Assembly: GCA_002386525.1 (NCBI GenBank)
Contig: DGIS01000015.1
Span: 1 to 64,000 of the forward strand
DNA length: 64,000 nt
DNA from: Sphingobacterium sp. UBA4616
GTDB taxonomy: Bacteria > Bacteroidota > Bacteroidia > Sphingobacteriales > Sphingobacteriaceae
Reading direction: 5' to 3'
Below are positions 36,024-46,500 of this stretch, piece by piece. Numbering within the stretch: the stretch's first letter is position 1; each line of letters opens with the position of its first letter. The notes beneath the pieces are model-generated. The model saw only the letters and a list, made by a program, of their open reading frames with translations, ran no database searches and was not told the origin of the DNA. Position numbers and translations under genes: made by a program.

Positions 36024-37328
36024 TTACAAGGCTTCGGCGTGCTGCGTCACATCCAAACCAAGCTCTTCGTCCGTTTCTTCGACACGAAGTGGGGCAATAA
36101 GGTCAGTAATTTTTAATAAAACCAATGAGCCGACGAAAGCAAAAAAGGACACGGCAAATAATGCGATCATATGGACAAAGAACAATTTGGTTTCACCAAA
36201 AAACAGCCCGTTGTCTACCACCACAGGGTTGATGTTATGATGTGCAAATACACCTGTAAGCACCATACCCACCATACCACCTACTCCGTGACAAGGGAAT
36301 ACATCCAATGTATCATCAATACTTGTTTTACTTCTTAGATAAACGACAAGGTTGCTGACCAACGCGCCAACCAGGCCAATTATCATTGCGTGTGGGATAC
36401 TGACAAAGCCGGCTGCAGGAGTGATCGCTACCAGCCCAACCACAGCACCGATACATGCACCCATTGCTGAAGGTTTCTTTCCGCGGATAATATCAACAAA
36501 TATCCACGCCATAGCTGCCATAGCCGAGGCAGTAGTTGTTGTCGCAAAAGCATAAGCTGCTAAGGAATTTGCGCCTCCGGCAGAACCCGCGTTAAATCCA
36601 AACCAGCCGAACCACAATAAAGCAGTACCCAATATCACATAGCTGATACGTGCAGGATTATGAACTTGTATTTTGCGCCCTTTTAAGTAGATCGCGGCCG
36701 CTAATGCCGCCCAGCCTGCCGACATATGCACAACAGTACCGCCAGCGAAATCAAGAACGCCAAATTTGGCTAAAATTCCTTCAGGATGCCAAGTTGCGTG
36801 TGCCAATGGCATATAGATAAAAATGCTAAATAGAATAATAAATAGCATAAATGAATTGAAGCGAATACGTTCTGCAAAAGCGCCAGTGATTAGCGCTGGC
36901 GTGATAATCGCAAATTTCAGCTGGAACATAGCGAATAAAACCAAAGGTATGGTTGGTAGCGCTCCCCATGCAACATTTCCCAATGTACCTTTCATCATAA
37001 AAAATGTACGTGGATCACCCACAATACCACCGATATCGTCACCGAAAGCTAAGCTAAAACCAACGATGACCCAAAGAATTGTCATCAGGCACATGCAGAT
37101 AAAACTTTGCATCATGGTTGATATTACATTTTTTTTGCTAACCATACCACCATAAAAAAATGCAAGTCCTGGTGTCATAATCAACACCAATGCAGAAGAA
37201 GTTAACAACCAGGCTGTATCCCCTGTATCAAATTCTGCCTTATTTAAATCAGACAAGTCAATTGAAGGAAATACAAGTCCTAATACTCCTAAAAGAACTA
37301 GAACAATAAGTGGAATAATTTTTTTCAT
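36024..37328 (-). CDS. amt: Ammonium transporter, Amt family
   Basis: A 434-residue membrane protein from the ATG at 37328. A longer frame to 37391 adds 21 residues before the signal-like segment and is unlikely. It has a signal-like first helix, then about eleven helices with Amt hallmarks: ALVLIMTPGLAFFYGGMV, FAGGTVVHMSAGWAALAAA carrying the first channel histidine, and DVFPCHGVGGMVGMVLTG with the second. The C-terminal tail is short and cytoplasmic. It conducts ammonium or ammonia as a trimer. Notably, no glnK/P-II gene lies next to it, although that linkage is frequent. A porin gene starts divergently. Confidence 0.95.
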   Translation of the reverse strand: MKKIIPLIVLVLLGVLGLVFPSIDLSDLNKAEFDTGDTAWLLTSSALVLIMTPGLAFFYGGMVSKKNVISTMMQSFICMCLMTILWVIVGFSLAFGDDIGGIVGDPRTFFMMKGTLGNVAWGALPTIPLVLFAMFQLKFAIITPALITGAFAERIRFNSFMLFIILFSIFIYMPLAHATWHPEGILAKFGVLDFAGGTVVHMSAGWAALAAAIYLKGRKIQVHNPARISYVILGTALLWFGWFGFNAGSAGGANSLAAYAFATTTTASAMAAMAWIFVDIIRGKKPSAMGACIGAVVGLVAITPAAGFVSIPHAMIIGLVGALVSNLVVYLRSKTSIDDTLDVFPCHGVGGMVGMVLTGVFAHHNINPVVVDNGLFFGETKLFFVHMIALFAVSFFAFVGSLVLLKITDLIAPLRVEETDEELGLDVTQHAEAL

Positions 37329-37422
37329 GTGTTTAAACTGATTAGTGTTTATTAATACTTTAATAAAATTGTTGAAAAAATACAAAAACAAAACAAAAAC
37401 CTATAATCATTTAGATTTTTAT

Positions 37423-37430
37423 CAAATATA
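37423..37430 (-). promoter_or_regulatory. amt promoter -7 element
   Basis: Read on the minus strand, TATATTTG matches TAnnTTTG, about 95 bases upstream of the amt ATG. The 37329-37617 gap is very AT-rich, and no clear element was found for the divergent porin gene. Confidence 0.45.
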
Positions 37431-37617
37431 AAGTCTTTTTATTAAAAAAATACCATGATAATTTATTTTTTGTGATTTTTTTTACATAATTTCACAATAA
37501 CAAACACAAAAACCATTATTAATCTATAAAAATCAATTTAGAAGTATAAAAAAAAGAGAAATTAGAAAAACAACTCAGCAAAAACACCAAACAAATCAAA
37601 CTTAAACCTCCAAAAAA

Positions 37618-38670
37618 ATGAAAAAACTTCTTACAACAGCAATTTTATCTGTATTTCTTATAAATACAGCGATATCACAAGAAGAAAACAAAGAAAAGGG
37701 AATCGAAATATCCGGATCCGTTGACACCTATTGGAAATATGACTTCCAAAACAAACCAAATATTAATACCTATTTTACAGAAGACAACAATTCCGTTTCG
37801 ATCGGAATGGTGGATTTAGCTGTTAAAAAGAAGTTTAAAAAAGCTTCATTTGTAGGCGAGTTATCTTTTGGACCTCGCGGTCAATATCGCTCTATCATGA
37901 ATGGGGACGGTCAAGCTGGCGATGATAAAAATAGCTTTCATATACAAAATCTCTACGTAGGCTACGACCTCACTGATAAACTTAATCTTACTGCAGGTTT
38001 TATGGGAACATTTGTAGGCTTTGAAGTGATATCTCCCACCTACAATTTTCATTATTCGACATCTTATCTCTTTGGTGCAGGACCTTTTCAAGATGCGGGA
38101 CTGAAAGCAACGTATAGTTTCTCCGACAAGGTGGCGCTAATGGTCGGAATATTTAACGACTGGAACGTCTACCAAGATATGAACGGTGTGTCGCACGTAG
38201 GCTCCCAGCTAGCTTATACACCCAATGATAAAAGTAGCTTTTATCTTAACTTTCTCACCGGATCCTCAGCAGGTGGAAAAGCAAATTATAGTTCAGGAAC
38301 ATTGGTTGACCTGGTTGCTAACTATGATTTCACACCCAAATTTTTCCTTGGTTTAAATGCAACCAATTATAAAAAGAGAGATGGTGGCGGATATTCGGGC
38401 GTCGCTCTCTATCCAAGAGTTCACTTTTCGGAAAATTTTGGATTAGGATTACGTGAAGAATTTTTCCAAACACATAAGGAAGAGGAAAATGGTATCCCAA
38501 GTGCTAATATTCTAGCTACAACATTAACAGCAGAATATAGTTATCACGGCTTCAAATTTATCCCGGAGATTAGAATTGACAAAGGAAGTACAGAAAGATT
38601 CATCAAAAATGATTTAAGTCCAACGAAATCTGCAGGACAATTTCTATTAGCCTGCGTCTATAGTTTCTAG
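37618..38670 (+). CDS. Outer-membrane beta-barrel porin, BBP2-like
   Basis: A 350-residue protein with signal peptide (cleavage near AISQEEN, residue 20). Amphipathic beta-strands run throughout, and the chain ends in Phe350 (VYSF), typical of outer-membrane barrels. GIEISGSVDTYWKYDF at the start and FMGTFVGFEVISPTYNFHYSTSY resemble the BBP2/OmpL-like porin family (PF07642). It sits divergent to amt, suggesting that it lets a nitrogen-containing solute or small cation through the outer membrane. That role is inferred from position only. Confidence 0.8.
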   Translation: MKKLLTTAILSVFLINTAISQEENKEKGIEISGSVDTYWKYDFQNKPNINTYFTEDNNSVSIGMVDLAVKKKFKKASFVGELSFGPRGQYRSIMNGDGQAGDDKNSFHIQNLYVGYDLTDKLNLTAGFMGTFVGFEVISPTYNFHYSTSYLFGAGPFQDAGLKATYSFSDKVALMVGIFNDWNVYQDMNGVSHVGSQLAYTPNDKSSFYLNFLTGSSAGGKANYSSGTLVDLVANYDFTPKFFLGLNATNYKKRDGGGYSGVALYPRVHFSENFGLGLREEFFQTHKEEENGIPSANILATTLTAEYSYHGFKFIPEIRIDKGSTERFIKNDLSPTKSAGQFLLACVYSF

Positions 38671-38691
38671 AAGGAATATTCATCAACAAAT

Positions 38692-38730
38692 AAAAGAGCG
38701 GAATTCAGCTGGAACTCCGCTCTTTTATTT
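38692..38730. terminator. Terminator after the porin gene, probably shared
   Basis: AAAAGAGCGGA (38692-38702) pairs with TCCGCTCTTTT (38716-38726), followed by T-rich sequence. The Nudix gene converges from the right and ends 58 bases further on. Confidence 0.88.
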
Positions 38731-38787
38731 TAGCCAGACTGCTATCCCAAAATATGGATATTTAAAGATTACATCATTCTTTTAAAT

Positions 38788-39195
38788 CTACAGCTTTCCA
38801 GACAGCCAACGGGGAACAACAAACTCTGCTGCCAGGTGCGCTAGCTTAAAACTTTGCCAATTGTCCTGTTTGATCCAAACCACCTCTACCAGCTCTTCAT
38901 AAGCTTCAAAAGACTGAGTCGCCTTCAATCTAATCACGTAAATATTACCTTCTACCAGTGTATTTACCTCATTTACAGCATGTGCTGTATGGCTACCTAA
39001 AAATTCTAAATCGTTTTCACGTACATCGAATCGTAGCTCTTCGCGAAGCTCACGAATCAATGTTTCCTCTTGATTCTCTTCAGGCGCTGCCTTACCTCCG
39101 GGTAACTGGAAATAAGCGGAGCCCTTTTTCCGAACCATCAACAAATCACCATTGGGATGGAGGATCGCCGCAGAACAAATAACAATTTTATCCAT
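38788..39195 (-). CDS. Nudix hydrolase
   Basis: A 135-residue protein from the ATG at 39195. The frame continues to 39216, but a promoter -7 element overlaps that upstream start. A complete Nudix box spans residues 34-56 (GKAAPEE, then REL and REE in GX5EX7REUXEEXGU). It hydrolyses a nucleoside diphosphate linked to another group. The beginning MDKIVICSAAILHPNGDLLMVRK is common to MutT-like and NDP-sugar clearing members, so the substrate stays open. Cytoplasmic and monocistronic. Confidence 0.9.
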   Translation of the reverse strand: MDKIVICSAAILHPNGDLLMVRKKGSAYFQLPGGKAAPEENQEETLIRELREELRFDVRENDLEFLGSHTAHAVNEVNTLVEGNIYVIRLKATQSFEAYEELVEVVWIKQDNWQSFKLAHLAAEFVVPRWLSGKL

Positions 39196-39213
39196 ATCGT
39201 GTATTTCAACTAA

Positions 39214-39221
39214 CAAAACTA
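39214..39221 (-). promoter_or_regulatory. Nudix gene promoter -7 element
   Basis: Read on the minus strand, TAGTTTTG matches TAnnTTTG. It places the transcription start near 39207 and supports the start codon at 39195. Confidence 0.5.
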
Positions 39222-39466
39222 GCGTTTTTATTGCTCATGAAAAACATGTATCTCTTTAATCTGACTTTCATTAAGTCAGCATTTGAACAGATTCAGGTCG
39301 ATTATCACCCAAAAACGACAATGTCATTCGTTCACATTACGTTCTTAAAAACACCTATGGTTGACAGTCTTCCCATAAAGTGTTCCTATTCACCCACAAT
39401 AAAATTGCAAATCATCAACAATTTATCTAAGTTTAAACCATAAAGCAATAGTTTATAAATCCATAT

Positions 39467-40486
39467 ATGAGTCCGAGATTAACATGTCTAGTACTAAGTC
39501 TAATTTTCCTTTTAGCTGGATGCCAACAGGGTAAAAAGGATATAGCAAAGACGCAGCCGCCCAACAGGCAACAAAAAAAAGAGGCGCCTGAAAAGTTGAA
39601 TAAAAAAGCAGAGTTAATCACAGACGAAGATATAATTATCAAAAAAGAGCTACAGTATAAAAAATATACCCTGGAAGATACCTATCCTTACAAAGATACT
39701 ACACGAACTTTCCAATGGAACAAAATTAAAGAGCGCTTAGCATTTGTTACGAATTTTCAACAAACTCCTTCGCTATACGCTGTACTTCAAAACTATCAAA
39801 ATGAGAAAGGTGAAGCGCCAACAATTCCGGATTACAAGCGGGATTCTTATAAAAGGGTTTCCGACAGCTTCAATGTGGAGCGTTATCAGGCCGCACCACT
39901 CTATGATCTTAACACCAATCAAGCGGTGCGTTATGGGCGCGATGGGTGGCTCGTCAGTGTTCAGGGCCCCGACAGCCTAGACAGGATTCCGGTGGAAGGT
40001 ATTTCATTTGAAGGGAAATACAGTGTACCAAAGCGCTATCTTAAAATCATTCGCGATACGATAGAATTTAAATTCGTTACAGTCGTAGACATTAAAAACC
40101 AAAATATCTGTACATTGGAAAAAGCTGGAAATGAATGGCTCGTCAGAAGCATGAATCCAGCAACCAGTGGACGACATAAACCTCCGCATGCTCAAGAAAC
40201 GCCTACTGGTCTCTTTGTTGTCCAAGAACATAAATCAAAGATGTTTTATTACGAGGATGGAACCAAAATTTATGGTGGATTTGCGCCTTATGCCACGCGG
40301 TTTACTGCTGGGGCATATATACACGGTATTCCAGTCAATAACCCAAATGGCAATATCATCGAATATAGCGAAAGTCTTGGAACTATTCCAAAATCACATA
40401 TGTGCGTCAGAAATGCGTCATCTCATGCTCAATTTGTCTATAAACGGTCAAAAGACTTTTCGTCGCTCGTCATAGTTATCGATTAA
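39467..40486 (+). CDS. L,D-transpeptidase (YkuD fold) lipoprotein
   Basis: A 339-residue protein with lipoprotein signal (FLLAGC, Cys19). A basic, disordered N-terminal stretch is followed by a YkuD catalytic domain in the last 140 residues. Catalytic His286 (YIHGIP) and Cys313 (SHMCVRN) are in place. The usual SHGC signature reads SHMC, a variant that keeps the cysteine. Such enzymes make 3-3 cross-links in peptidoglycan or attach proteins to it. A second L,D-transpeptidase-family gene follows 81 bases downstream with its own promoter element. Confidence 0.88.
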   Translation: MSPRLTCLVLSLIFLLAGCQQGKKDIAKTQPPNRQQKKEAPEKLNKKAELITDEDIIIKKELQYKKYTLEDTYPYKDTTRTFQWNKIKERLAFVTNFQQTPSLYAVLQNYQNEKGEAPTIPDYKRDSYKRVSDSFNVERYQAAPLYDLNTNQAVRYGRDGWLVSVQGPDSLDRIPVEGISFEGKYSVPKRYLKIIRDTIEFKFVTVVDIKNQNICTLEKAGNEWLVRSMNPATSGRHKPPHAQETPTGLFVVQEHKSKMFYYEDGTKIYGGFAPYATRFTAGAYIHGIPVNNPNGNIIEYSESLGTIPKSHMCVRNASSHAQFVYKRSKDFSSLVIVID

Positions 40487-40532
40487 CAATATTTAACATT
40501 CTGTAAATCAAATATGTATTAATTTTAATTAT

Positions 40533-40540
40533 TACTTTTG
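40533..40540 (+). promoter_or_regulatory. Promoter -7 element of the YkuD_2 gene
   Basis: TACTTTTG matches TAnnTTTG, 27 bases upstream of the ATG at 40568. It indicates that this gene can be expressed apart from the previous one. Confidence 0.5.
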
Positions 40541-40567
40541 TAAACATCTATACAGAAAAGGAGTAGA

Positions 40568-41326
40568 ATGGGAAATACGTTTATGTTTCTTTTGATGGCA
40601 TTGAATACAGCACTTTCATCACAGGAAGAATTAAAAACAACACAGCAAGAAACCAGCGAGCATCGTATAAATGTGGAACGTCAACGCACAGAAGTTGATT
40701 CCTTATACGATGAAATGAACCTAGCGCAAGTATTACAATACGAAGCGTTTCGTCAAGCAATGGAAGGCAGGAAAGCTCTTCCTATCCACAACAAAGATAT
40801 TATGACGGTCATCGATTTCTCGCTGGCATCCACTGAAAAGAGGCTAGTAGTATTAGACCTTGCGCAGAAAAAGGTACTGTTTAATACGTTAGTTTCGCAT
40901 GGCAAAAATAGCGGCGAGAATTACGCGGTAAATTTTTCGAATCAACAGGAATCACTCAAAAGTTCCTTAGGTTTCTTTACGACTGAAAATACTTACAATG
41001 GTGAGAATGGCTATTCATTGGTGCTAAATGGTCTTGAGAAAGGCATAAATGATAATGCCAAAGCGAGATATGTCGTAATGCATGGTGCAGATTATTGTAG
41101 CAATGGAACAATAGCGAGTTTAGGTAGACTCGGAAAAAGTTATGGCTGCCCTGCCGTACCGAGAGAATTTGCAGCCCCTATCATTAATACCATCAAAGAT
41201 GGCACATTATTGTTTATCTACGCAGATAACGCTGAATATTTAAGCAAAACCCACTTGATCCATCAACCGAATATTCTGATGGCCCAGTTTCATAAAAGAC
41301 AGTCTATGTTTAACAATGAAGGCTAA
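40568..41326 (+). CDS. Murein L,D-transpeptidase catalytic domain protein (YkuD_2)
   Basis: A 252-residue protein with an N-terminal hydrophobic segment (GNTFMFLLMALNTALSS) and a YkuD_2 (PF13645) domain. Catalytic His172 is in VVMHGADYC and Cys194 in GRLGKSYGCPAVP. These proteins belong to the same fold as L,D-transpeptidases but are a separate subfamily common in Bacteroidota. It is envelope-facing and presumably acts on peptidoglycan. It is next to a classical YkuD enzyme and ends in a terminator, so the two form a small cell-wall locus. Confidence 0.88.
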   Translation: MGNTFMFLLMALNTALSSQEELKTTQQETSEHRINVERQRTEVDSLYDEMNLAQVLQYEAFRQAMEGRKALPIHNKDIMTVIDFSLASTEKRLVVLDLAQKKVLFNTLVSHGKNSGENYAVNFSNQQESLKSSLGFFTTENTYNGENGYSLVLNGLEKGINDNAKARYVVMHGADYCSNGTIASLGRLGKSYGCPAVPREFAAPIINTIKDGTLLFIYADNAEYLSKTHLIHQPNILMAQFHKRQSMFNNEG

Positions 41327-41330
41327 TAAA

Positions 41331-41362
41331 AAAAACCTGATGATGATTCATCAGGTTTTTTT
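41331..41362 (+). terminator. Terminator of the L,D-transpeptidase locus
   Basis: AAAAACCTGATGA (41331-41343) pairs with TCATCAGGTTTTT (41348-41360) around a 4-base loop, followed by T residues. Confidence 0.92.
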
Positions 41363-41398
41363 ATTATTCAAAGCCGTTATGCCGGTTGACAAAATCTT

Positions 41399-42097
41399 TT
41401 AAGACTTATGCCTTTTCCTAAATTTCAACATCCAATTGTAAATTGCATCGTCGTGAAATAATCGCTCTACACTCCCATGTGTACCTCCTTTTATTACATT
41501 CAAACTCACATTAGCATCTGGATCCTCTTTTTTTATAGCCCGCATAATCTTTTTAGATTCCGAAATTGGCACTGCCCGATCGGCTGTACCATGGTGCAAC
41601 CAAATAGGAACCTGAGTCAAATTGGACGCATACTGACTGGATCCACCACCACATATGGCCACCGCTGCCGCTACCCTTTCCGGATATTTTCCAGCCACAT
41701 CCATAGTACCGTAGGCCCCCATACTCATGCCACACACATAAATACGGTCCGGGTCAGCATTATAATGTCCGATGACATAATCCACAATTTCCATTACTTT
41801 ATCTGCATCCCAGCCGCCCTTTGACTGTGGCGCAACAATAATCCCTGGAACTTCCTGGCCCTTATTGATAGCATACAGTACACCATAGCGCTTTACACGA
41901 TCCAAATTTGTCCCAGAAAGACTCCTCCCATGCAAAAATACAAAAACAGGTTGCTTCTCAGTGGTGGAAGAATCTAGCCCGGAATTTTTCAATAAAAAGG
42001 GATACGTCGTTTCTCCTCTAATCGCCTGTACATCCTGCGCATTTACACGCATCAGTAGCATAAAGAAAACACATAGGTATAAATAAACTTTTCGCAT
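41399..42097 (-). CDS. Secreted alpha/beta hydrolase (esterase/dipeptidyl-peptidase-like)
   Basis: A 232-residue protein with signal peptide (cleavage after VNA, residue 20). An alpha/beta-hydrolase core carries nucleophile Ser125 in GMSMG, Asp173 in TADRAVP and His207 in GGTHGS, a complete triad. The oxyanion loop is FLHGRSLSG. The small size and the motif YVCGMSMGAYGTMDVAGKYPER place it with the phospholipase/carboxylesterase and prolyl-oligopeptidase-like group of Bacteroidota. It is probably a periplasmic esterase. Monocistronic, with no adjacent polysaccharide-degradation genes. Confidence 0.88.
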   Translation of the reverse strand: MRKVYLYLCVFFMLLMRVNAQDVQAIRGETTYPFLLKNSGLDSSTTEKQPVFVFLHGRSLSGTNLDRVKRYGVLYAINKGQEVPGIIVAPQSKGGWDADKVMEIVDYVIGHYNADPDRIYVCGMSMGAYGTMDVAGKYPERVAAAVAICGGGSSQYASNLTQVPIWLHHGTADRAVPISESKKIMRAIKKEDPDANVSLNVIKGGTHGSVERLFHDDAIYNWMLKFRKRHKS

Positions 42098-42339
42098 ACG
42101 TTATGTATATAAAATTTAGCTTAATCTGGAACATTAAAAATACAATTAAATGGTTTTTCAGACCCGTATTTAACAAATTTTAACATTTTAAGCAGGCTGT
42201 ATTTTACAAAGCTACCACTACGAAGCTAAATCTATAGTAAGGAATGAGCAGTAATTTATACGATTCCATCCAATTATAATTGCATTTCAGATCAAATTTA
42301 TCTTAGTTTGTAACTGTTGACGCAAATCGAAGCTCTCAC

Positions 42340-43545
42340 ATGAAAATATTACATACCGCCGATTGGCACCTTGGAAAACGACTGGAAAGTTTCTCTCGAA
42401 TAGACGAACAGACCCTGGTAATGGATGAGATCGTTCAGATTGCCGATCAGGAAAATGTCGACCTAGTTGTGATCGCCGGAGATCTATTCGATGCTTTTAA
42501 CCCGGGAGTCGAAGCAATTGAGCTGTTCTATAGAACAATCAAACGTCTTAGCAAGGATGGTATGCGTCCTGTAATTGCTATTGCTGGCAATCACGATTCA
42601 CCACATTTGGTTGATGCACCCGATCCGTTGGCAAGGGCATCCGGTATCATCTTAATCGGCCATCCGCGCGCCGTCGTCTCTCCTTTTGCTACGGAAGGCT
42701 TCGCTGTCGTACATGCAGACAAAGGCATTATCGTCTTAAAATTACCTCACTATGAGCATCCGATTCGAATCCTTCATACCGCTTACGCGAATGAGATCCG
42801 CTTAAAACAATACTTAGGTGAAGATAAAGAAAGTAAGCTAAATGAGGTTTTGTCTTCCGAATGGAAAAAAATTGCCGATACCTATTGCGATGAAAAAGGC
42901 ATTAACATCCTCATTGCCCATCTTTATATGAATAAGTTAGGTCGTCCACTTTTGGAAGAGCCGGATGGTGAAAAGCCGGTCAAAATAGGAAATGCAGACT
43001 TGATCTATTCACAAGCTATTCCGGAACAAGTCCAATATACCGCATTAGGACATCTACACGGTTATCAAAATATAGGTTCTCTAGAGAAACCAGTCATCTA
43101 CGCATCATCTCCCCTATGCTATAGCTTTTCAGAAGCTGGACAAACCAAATTTGTAGCACTAGTCGATGTATCGCCCGATACACAGGCCGCCGTAACCCCA
43201 ATCCCACTCACACAAGGTAAGCCATTATTTAGAAAAACATTTGAGGATATTGAAAGTTGCATTTCCTGGCTAGAAGAAAATCCAGACGCTTTGGTAGAAT
43301 TGACATTTAAATCCGACACCTTTTTGAAAGCGGAAGATCGCAAGCGGATCTATCAGGCACATTCAGGGATAATCTATTTGATCCCAGTGGTTAAAGAGCG
43401 GGATAGCGAATTTATAGACACCAAAGAAATCAATCTTAAGCAAGACATATCTGTATTGTTTCAAGATTATTTCAAATCCAAAAATGCCAACCAGGCACCC
43501 AACGACGATCTCATTGATCTATTTCGCGAAATTTTAAATTCTTAA
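42340..43545 (+). CDS. sbcD: SbcD nuclease subunit of SbcCD
   Basis: A 401-residue metallo-phosphoesterase, the nuclease of the SbcCD complex that opens hairpins and protein-blocked DNA ends. Mn-binding motifs are HTADWHLGKRLE (residues 5-16), IAGDLFDAFNP, GNHDSPH and, further on, HLYMNKLG and GHLHGYQ. The length is typical. The sbcC gene begins 4 bases after the stop. The 42098-42339 gap shows no gene. Confidence 0.96.
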   Translation: MKILHTADWHLGKRLESFSRIDEQTLVMDEIVQIADQENVDLVVIAGDLFDAFNPGVEAIELFYRTIKRLSKDGMRPVIAIAGNHDSPHLVDAPDPLARASGIILIGHPRAVVSPFATEGFAVVHADKGIIVLKLPHYEHPIRILHTAYANEIRLKQYLGEDKESKLNEVLSSEWKKIADTYCDEKGINILIAHLYMNKLGRPLLEEPDGEKPVKIGNADLIYSQAIPEQVQYTALGHLHGYQNIGSLEKPVIYASSPLCYSFSEAGQTKFVALVDVSPDTQAAVTPIPLTQGKPLFRKTFEDIESCISWLEENPDALVELTFKSDTFLKAEDRKRIYQAHSGIIYLIPVVKERDSEFIDTKEINLKQDISVLFQDYFKSKNANQAPNDDLIDLFREILNS

Positions 43546-43549
43546 TTAC

Positions 43550-46500
43550 ATGATTCCATTAAAGCTAACACTAGAGGGCATCTATTCCTATCAGGATCGC
43601 CAGACGATCGATTTTACCGCACTTTCCGAAGCTGGACTTTTTGGTATTTTCGGCGCAGTGGGCTCTGGTAAATCGTCTATATTAGAAGCTATTACTTATG
43701 CGTTATATGGGGAAACAGAACGTTTGAATGCACGCGACAAACGTGGATATAACATGATGAATCTCAAGTCAAATAAGTCATATATAGAGCTTGATTTTGT
43801 CAATTTTGAAGAACGCACATTTAAAGTTACTCGCGAATTTAAACGCAACTCCAAAAACTTCGATGACGTAAAATCGCCAACCGTCGTGCTCTATGAGAAA
43901 TTAAATGAAACATGGGTTCCATTAGAAGGCAGTAATACACAACAAATAATAGGACTAAGCTATGAAAACTTCAAAAGAACAATCATCATTCCACAAGGAC
44001 AATTCAAAGAATTTATAGAACTTGGCGCCAGGGAACGCACAGATATGATGAAAGAGATTTTTCAATTGCATCGGTTTGACCTACAGGATAAAGTTTCTAC
44101 GTTATATAAGAAAAATCAATCCGAATTAGATCACTTGAACGGTCAATTATCGGGATTTGAAGAGATCACTTCAGACCTTGTAACAGCCACCAGCGAAAAG
44201 TTACAGGCTGAACTTCAATCTTTCGCGTCCATAGAATCTTCGCATAAATTACAGCATGAAAAATTCATGCAGCTCCAAAAACTTAAAGCGGATTTCCTTG
44301 AATTGAACCGGACGAAATTACGTTACGAAGAATTACTTGAACAGAAAGGACAAAAGGAGAATTTAAGGCTACAATTAAATCAGTTTGAGGAGGCCCAGAC
44401 CAAATTTTTACACAGTCTCAAGTCCAAAGAAAAATTAGATCTTGAAAAGGGATCAACGCAAAGAAAATTGGCGAACGAAGAAGTAAAAAAAACAGAAATA
44501 CAACAGCTTATACAGGAGCATCAATCTCGTTTAAATATATTAAAACCGGGGTATGAACTACTACCGCAACGTCGTATTCAGGAATTAGATCTTGAATTAA
44601 TACAGCAATTGATTACCTTTTCCAATGAAATTAAAGGCTTGCAAGATCGCGCAGAGAAAGGGCGCCATTTTGTCGAAGAAGCGAAAAAACAACAAATACA
44701 TTATAAAGCAAAAATCCTGGGAACTGAAAGTGAAATTTCGAATTTAAAGCGTGCTAAACCTTCGCCGCATGAATTGATGGAATTAGGCCAATGGTATACT
44801 AGACAACAGGGGATACAACAACAAGAAAACGATCTTAATAAGCAATTGGTCGATTTAGAAAACAATGCCAGCGAAATTAGACGAGAATTACAAAATTTCA
44901 GCGGCAACCTGGAAGAATTTCAATCAACCCATGCCCATGTTGTTCAGGAATTGGAACAAAAGCTCAATAAGCTACAGGATGAAAGGGCCCATCTGCTTTT
45001 ACAGCAACGGCTAACACAATATGCTAAAAATTTGAAAGAAGGGTCGCCTTGCCCCCTATGTGGTGCAATTGAACATCCCATGGTCAACCATGGGCAGGAT
45101 ATTTCGCTAGAAATCCTTGCTCATGAAAAATTAATGACCGACACGACTGAACTCCTAAAACTAAAACAGGATCAAAAATTCCAAGTGGACAAACTTGTTC
45201 TTCGTTTGCAATCCTTGACAGATCAAAAACACGAGCTGAATACGAAAATTCAATTGCATAAGTCCATAAAAATAGTGCATTTCAATGAATTTGTATGGAC
45301 AGGCTACAGCAGCACAGATGAATCCATCTATGCTTCCAAAAAACAGGAGCTTTCCAAAATTGAAACCCTAATCCAGGCCCTCGAAAATCAGCTTGCAGAT
45401 TATCAGACTGCTTTAGCTTCTGTAGAGGAAAATCTGGAGAAATACAACAAGGCCCTGGGGCAATTTGAACGCGACGAAGTAAGCAAGCAAGCACAGATCA
45501 ATCAAAATATTGGAAATTTAAAACTGCTCAGCTGGTTCGATTACCAATCGAAAGACGCCCAAACTGTCGAAGAAGAATACAACACGATCAAAAACTCAAA
45601 TATTACGGTAGAAAAAGAGTTTGTTGCGATAAACGATAAGTTAAGCGAGTTAAACAGTCAATTCGCAGGGCAAAATAGCGTGGTGAATGCCATCTCGGAA
45701 CGACTTCAAACAATTAAAAGTGAAATTCTGGAAGTTGACGGCACGTTGCAGCAGCATCTTTTAGCCTCGCCGTTTAACGCTATCGAGGAGGTTAAGCATA
45801 TACTTGCACAAAACTTACCCGTACAGCAAATCCGACTTGAGCTGGAGCAGTTTCAAATTGATTTTGAAACTGTAAAGGCGCAAATTGCTCAACTGGAACA
45901 CAAGCTTGCTGGTCAAGTTTATGAAGAAACAATCTTTATTGAACAAGAAAAGGCGCTGGAGGAAAGCGCTCGACAATTGAAAGAAAGTACTGAAAATGTT
46001 GCCAAGCTGAGGCAGGAACTCAACCAATTGATGATTGCTTACGCTAAAAAAGAGACGCTTCTGCAGCAACAAATGAAGCTAAACGTCCGTAATGAAAATT
46101 TGAAACAGCTTTTCAATCTATTTAAAGGTGCCGGTTTTGTACAGTATGTTTCTTCAATTTATCTACGTCAATTGTGCGACCACGCCAATATTCGTTTTCA
46201 CCGTATGACACGAAATCAACTTAGTCTACAGATCAACGAAAACAATGAGTTTGAGATTATAGATTATTTGAATGAAGGGAAGAGCCGTAGTGTAAAAACC
46301 TTATCCGGCGGCCAGGCTTTTCAAGTATCGCTAAGCTTGGCGCTCGCGCTCGCGGAAAGCGTACAGTCGAGTACGAGCGCGAGCAAAAACTTTTTCTTTA
46401 TTGATGAAGGTTTTGGGACACAAGACACCGCTTCAGTCAATATTGTGTTTGAAACCCTGTTAGAGCTACGCCGCGAAAATCGTATTGTAGGGATCATTTC

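Noticed and set aside
37392..37617. Long AT-rich leader between amt and the porin as a replication origin or attachment site
   Set aside because: It has no DnaA-box clusters or tRNA-linked repeats. AT-richness is normal for a divergent promoter region here.
39231..39443. A 70-codon plus-strand frame between the Nudix gene and the L,D-transpeptidase
   Set aside because: It begins near the Nudix promoter, has an irregular composition and no recognisable motif. It looks like chance open frame in AT-rich DNA.
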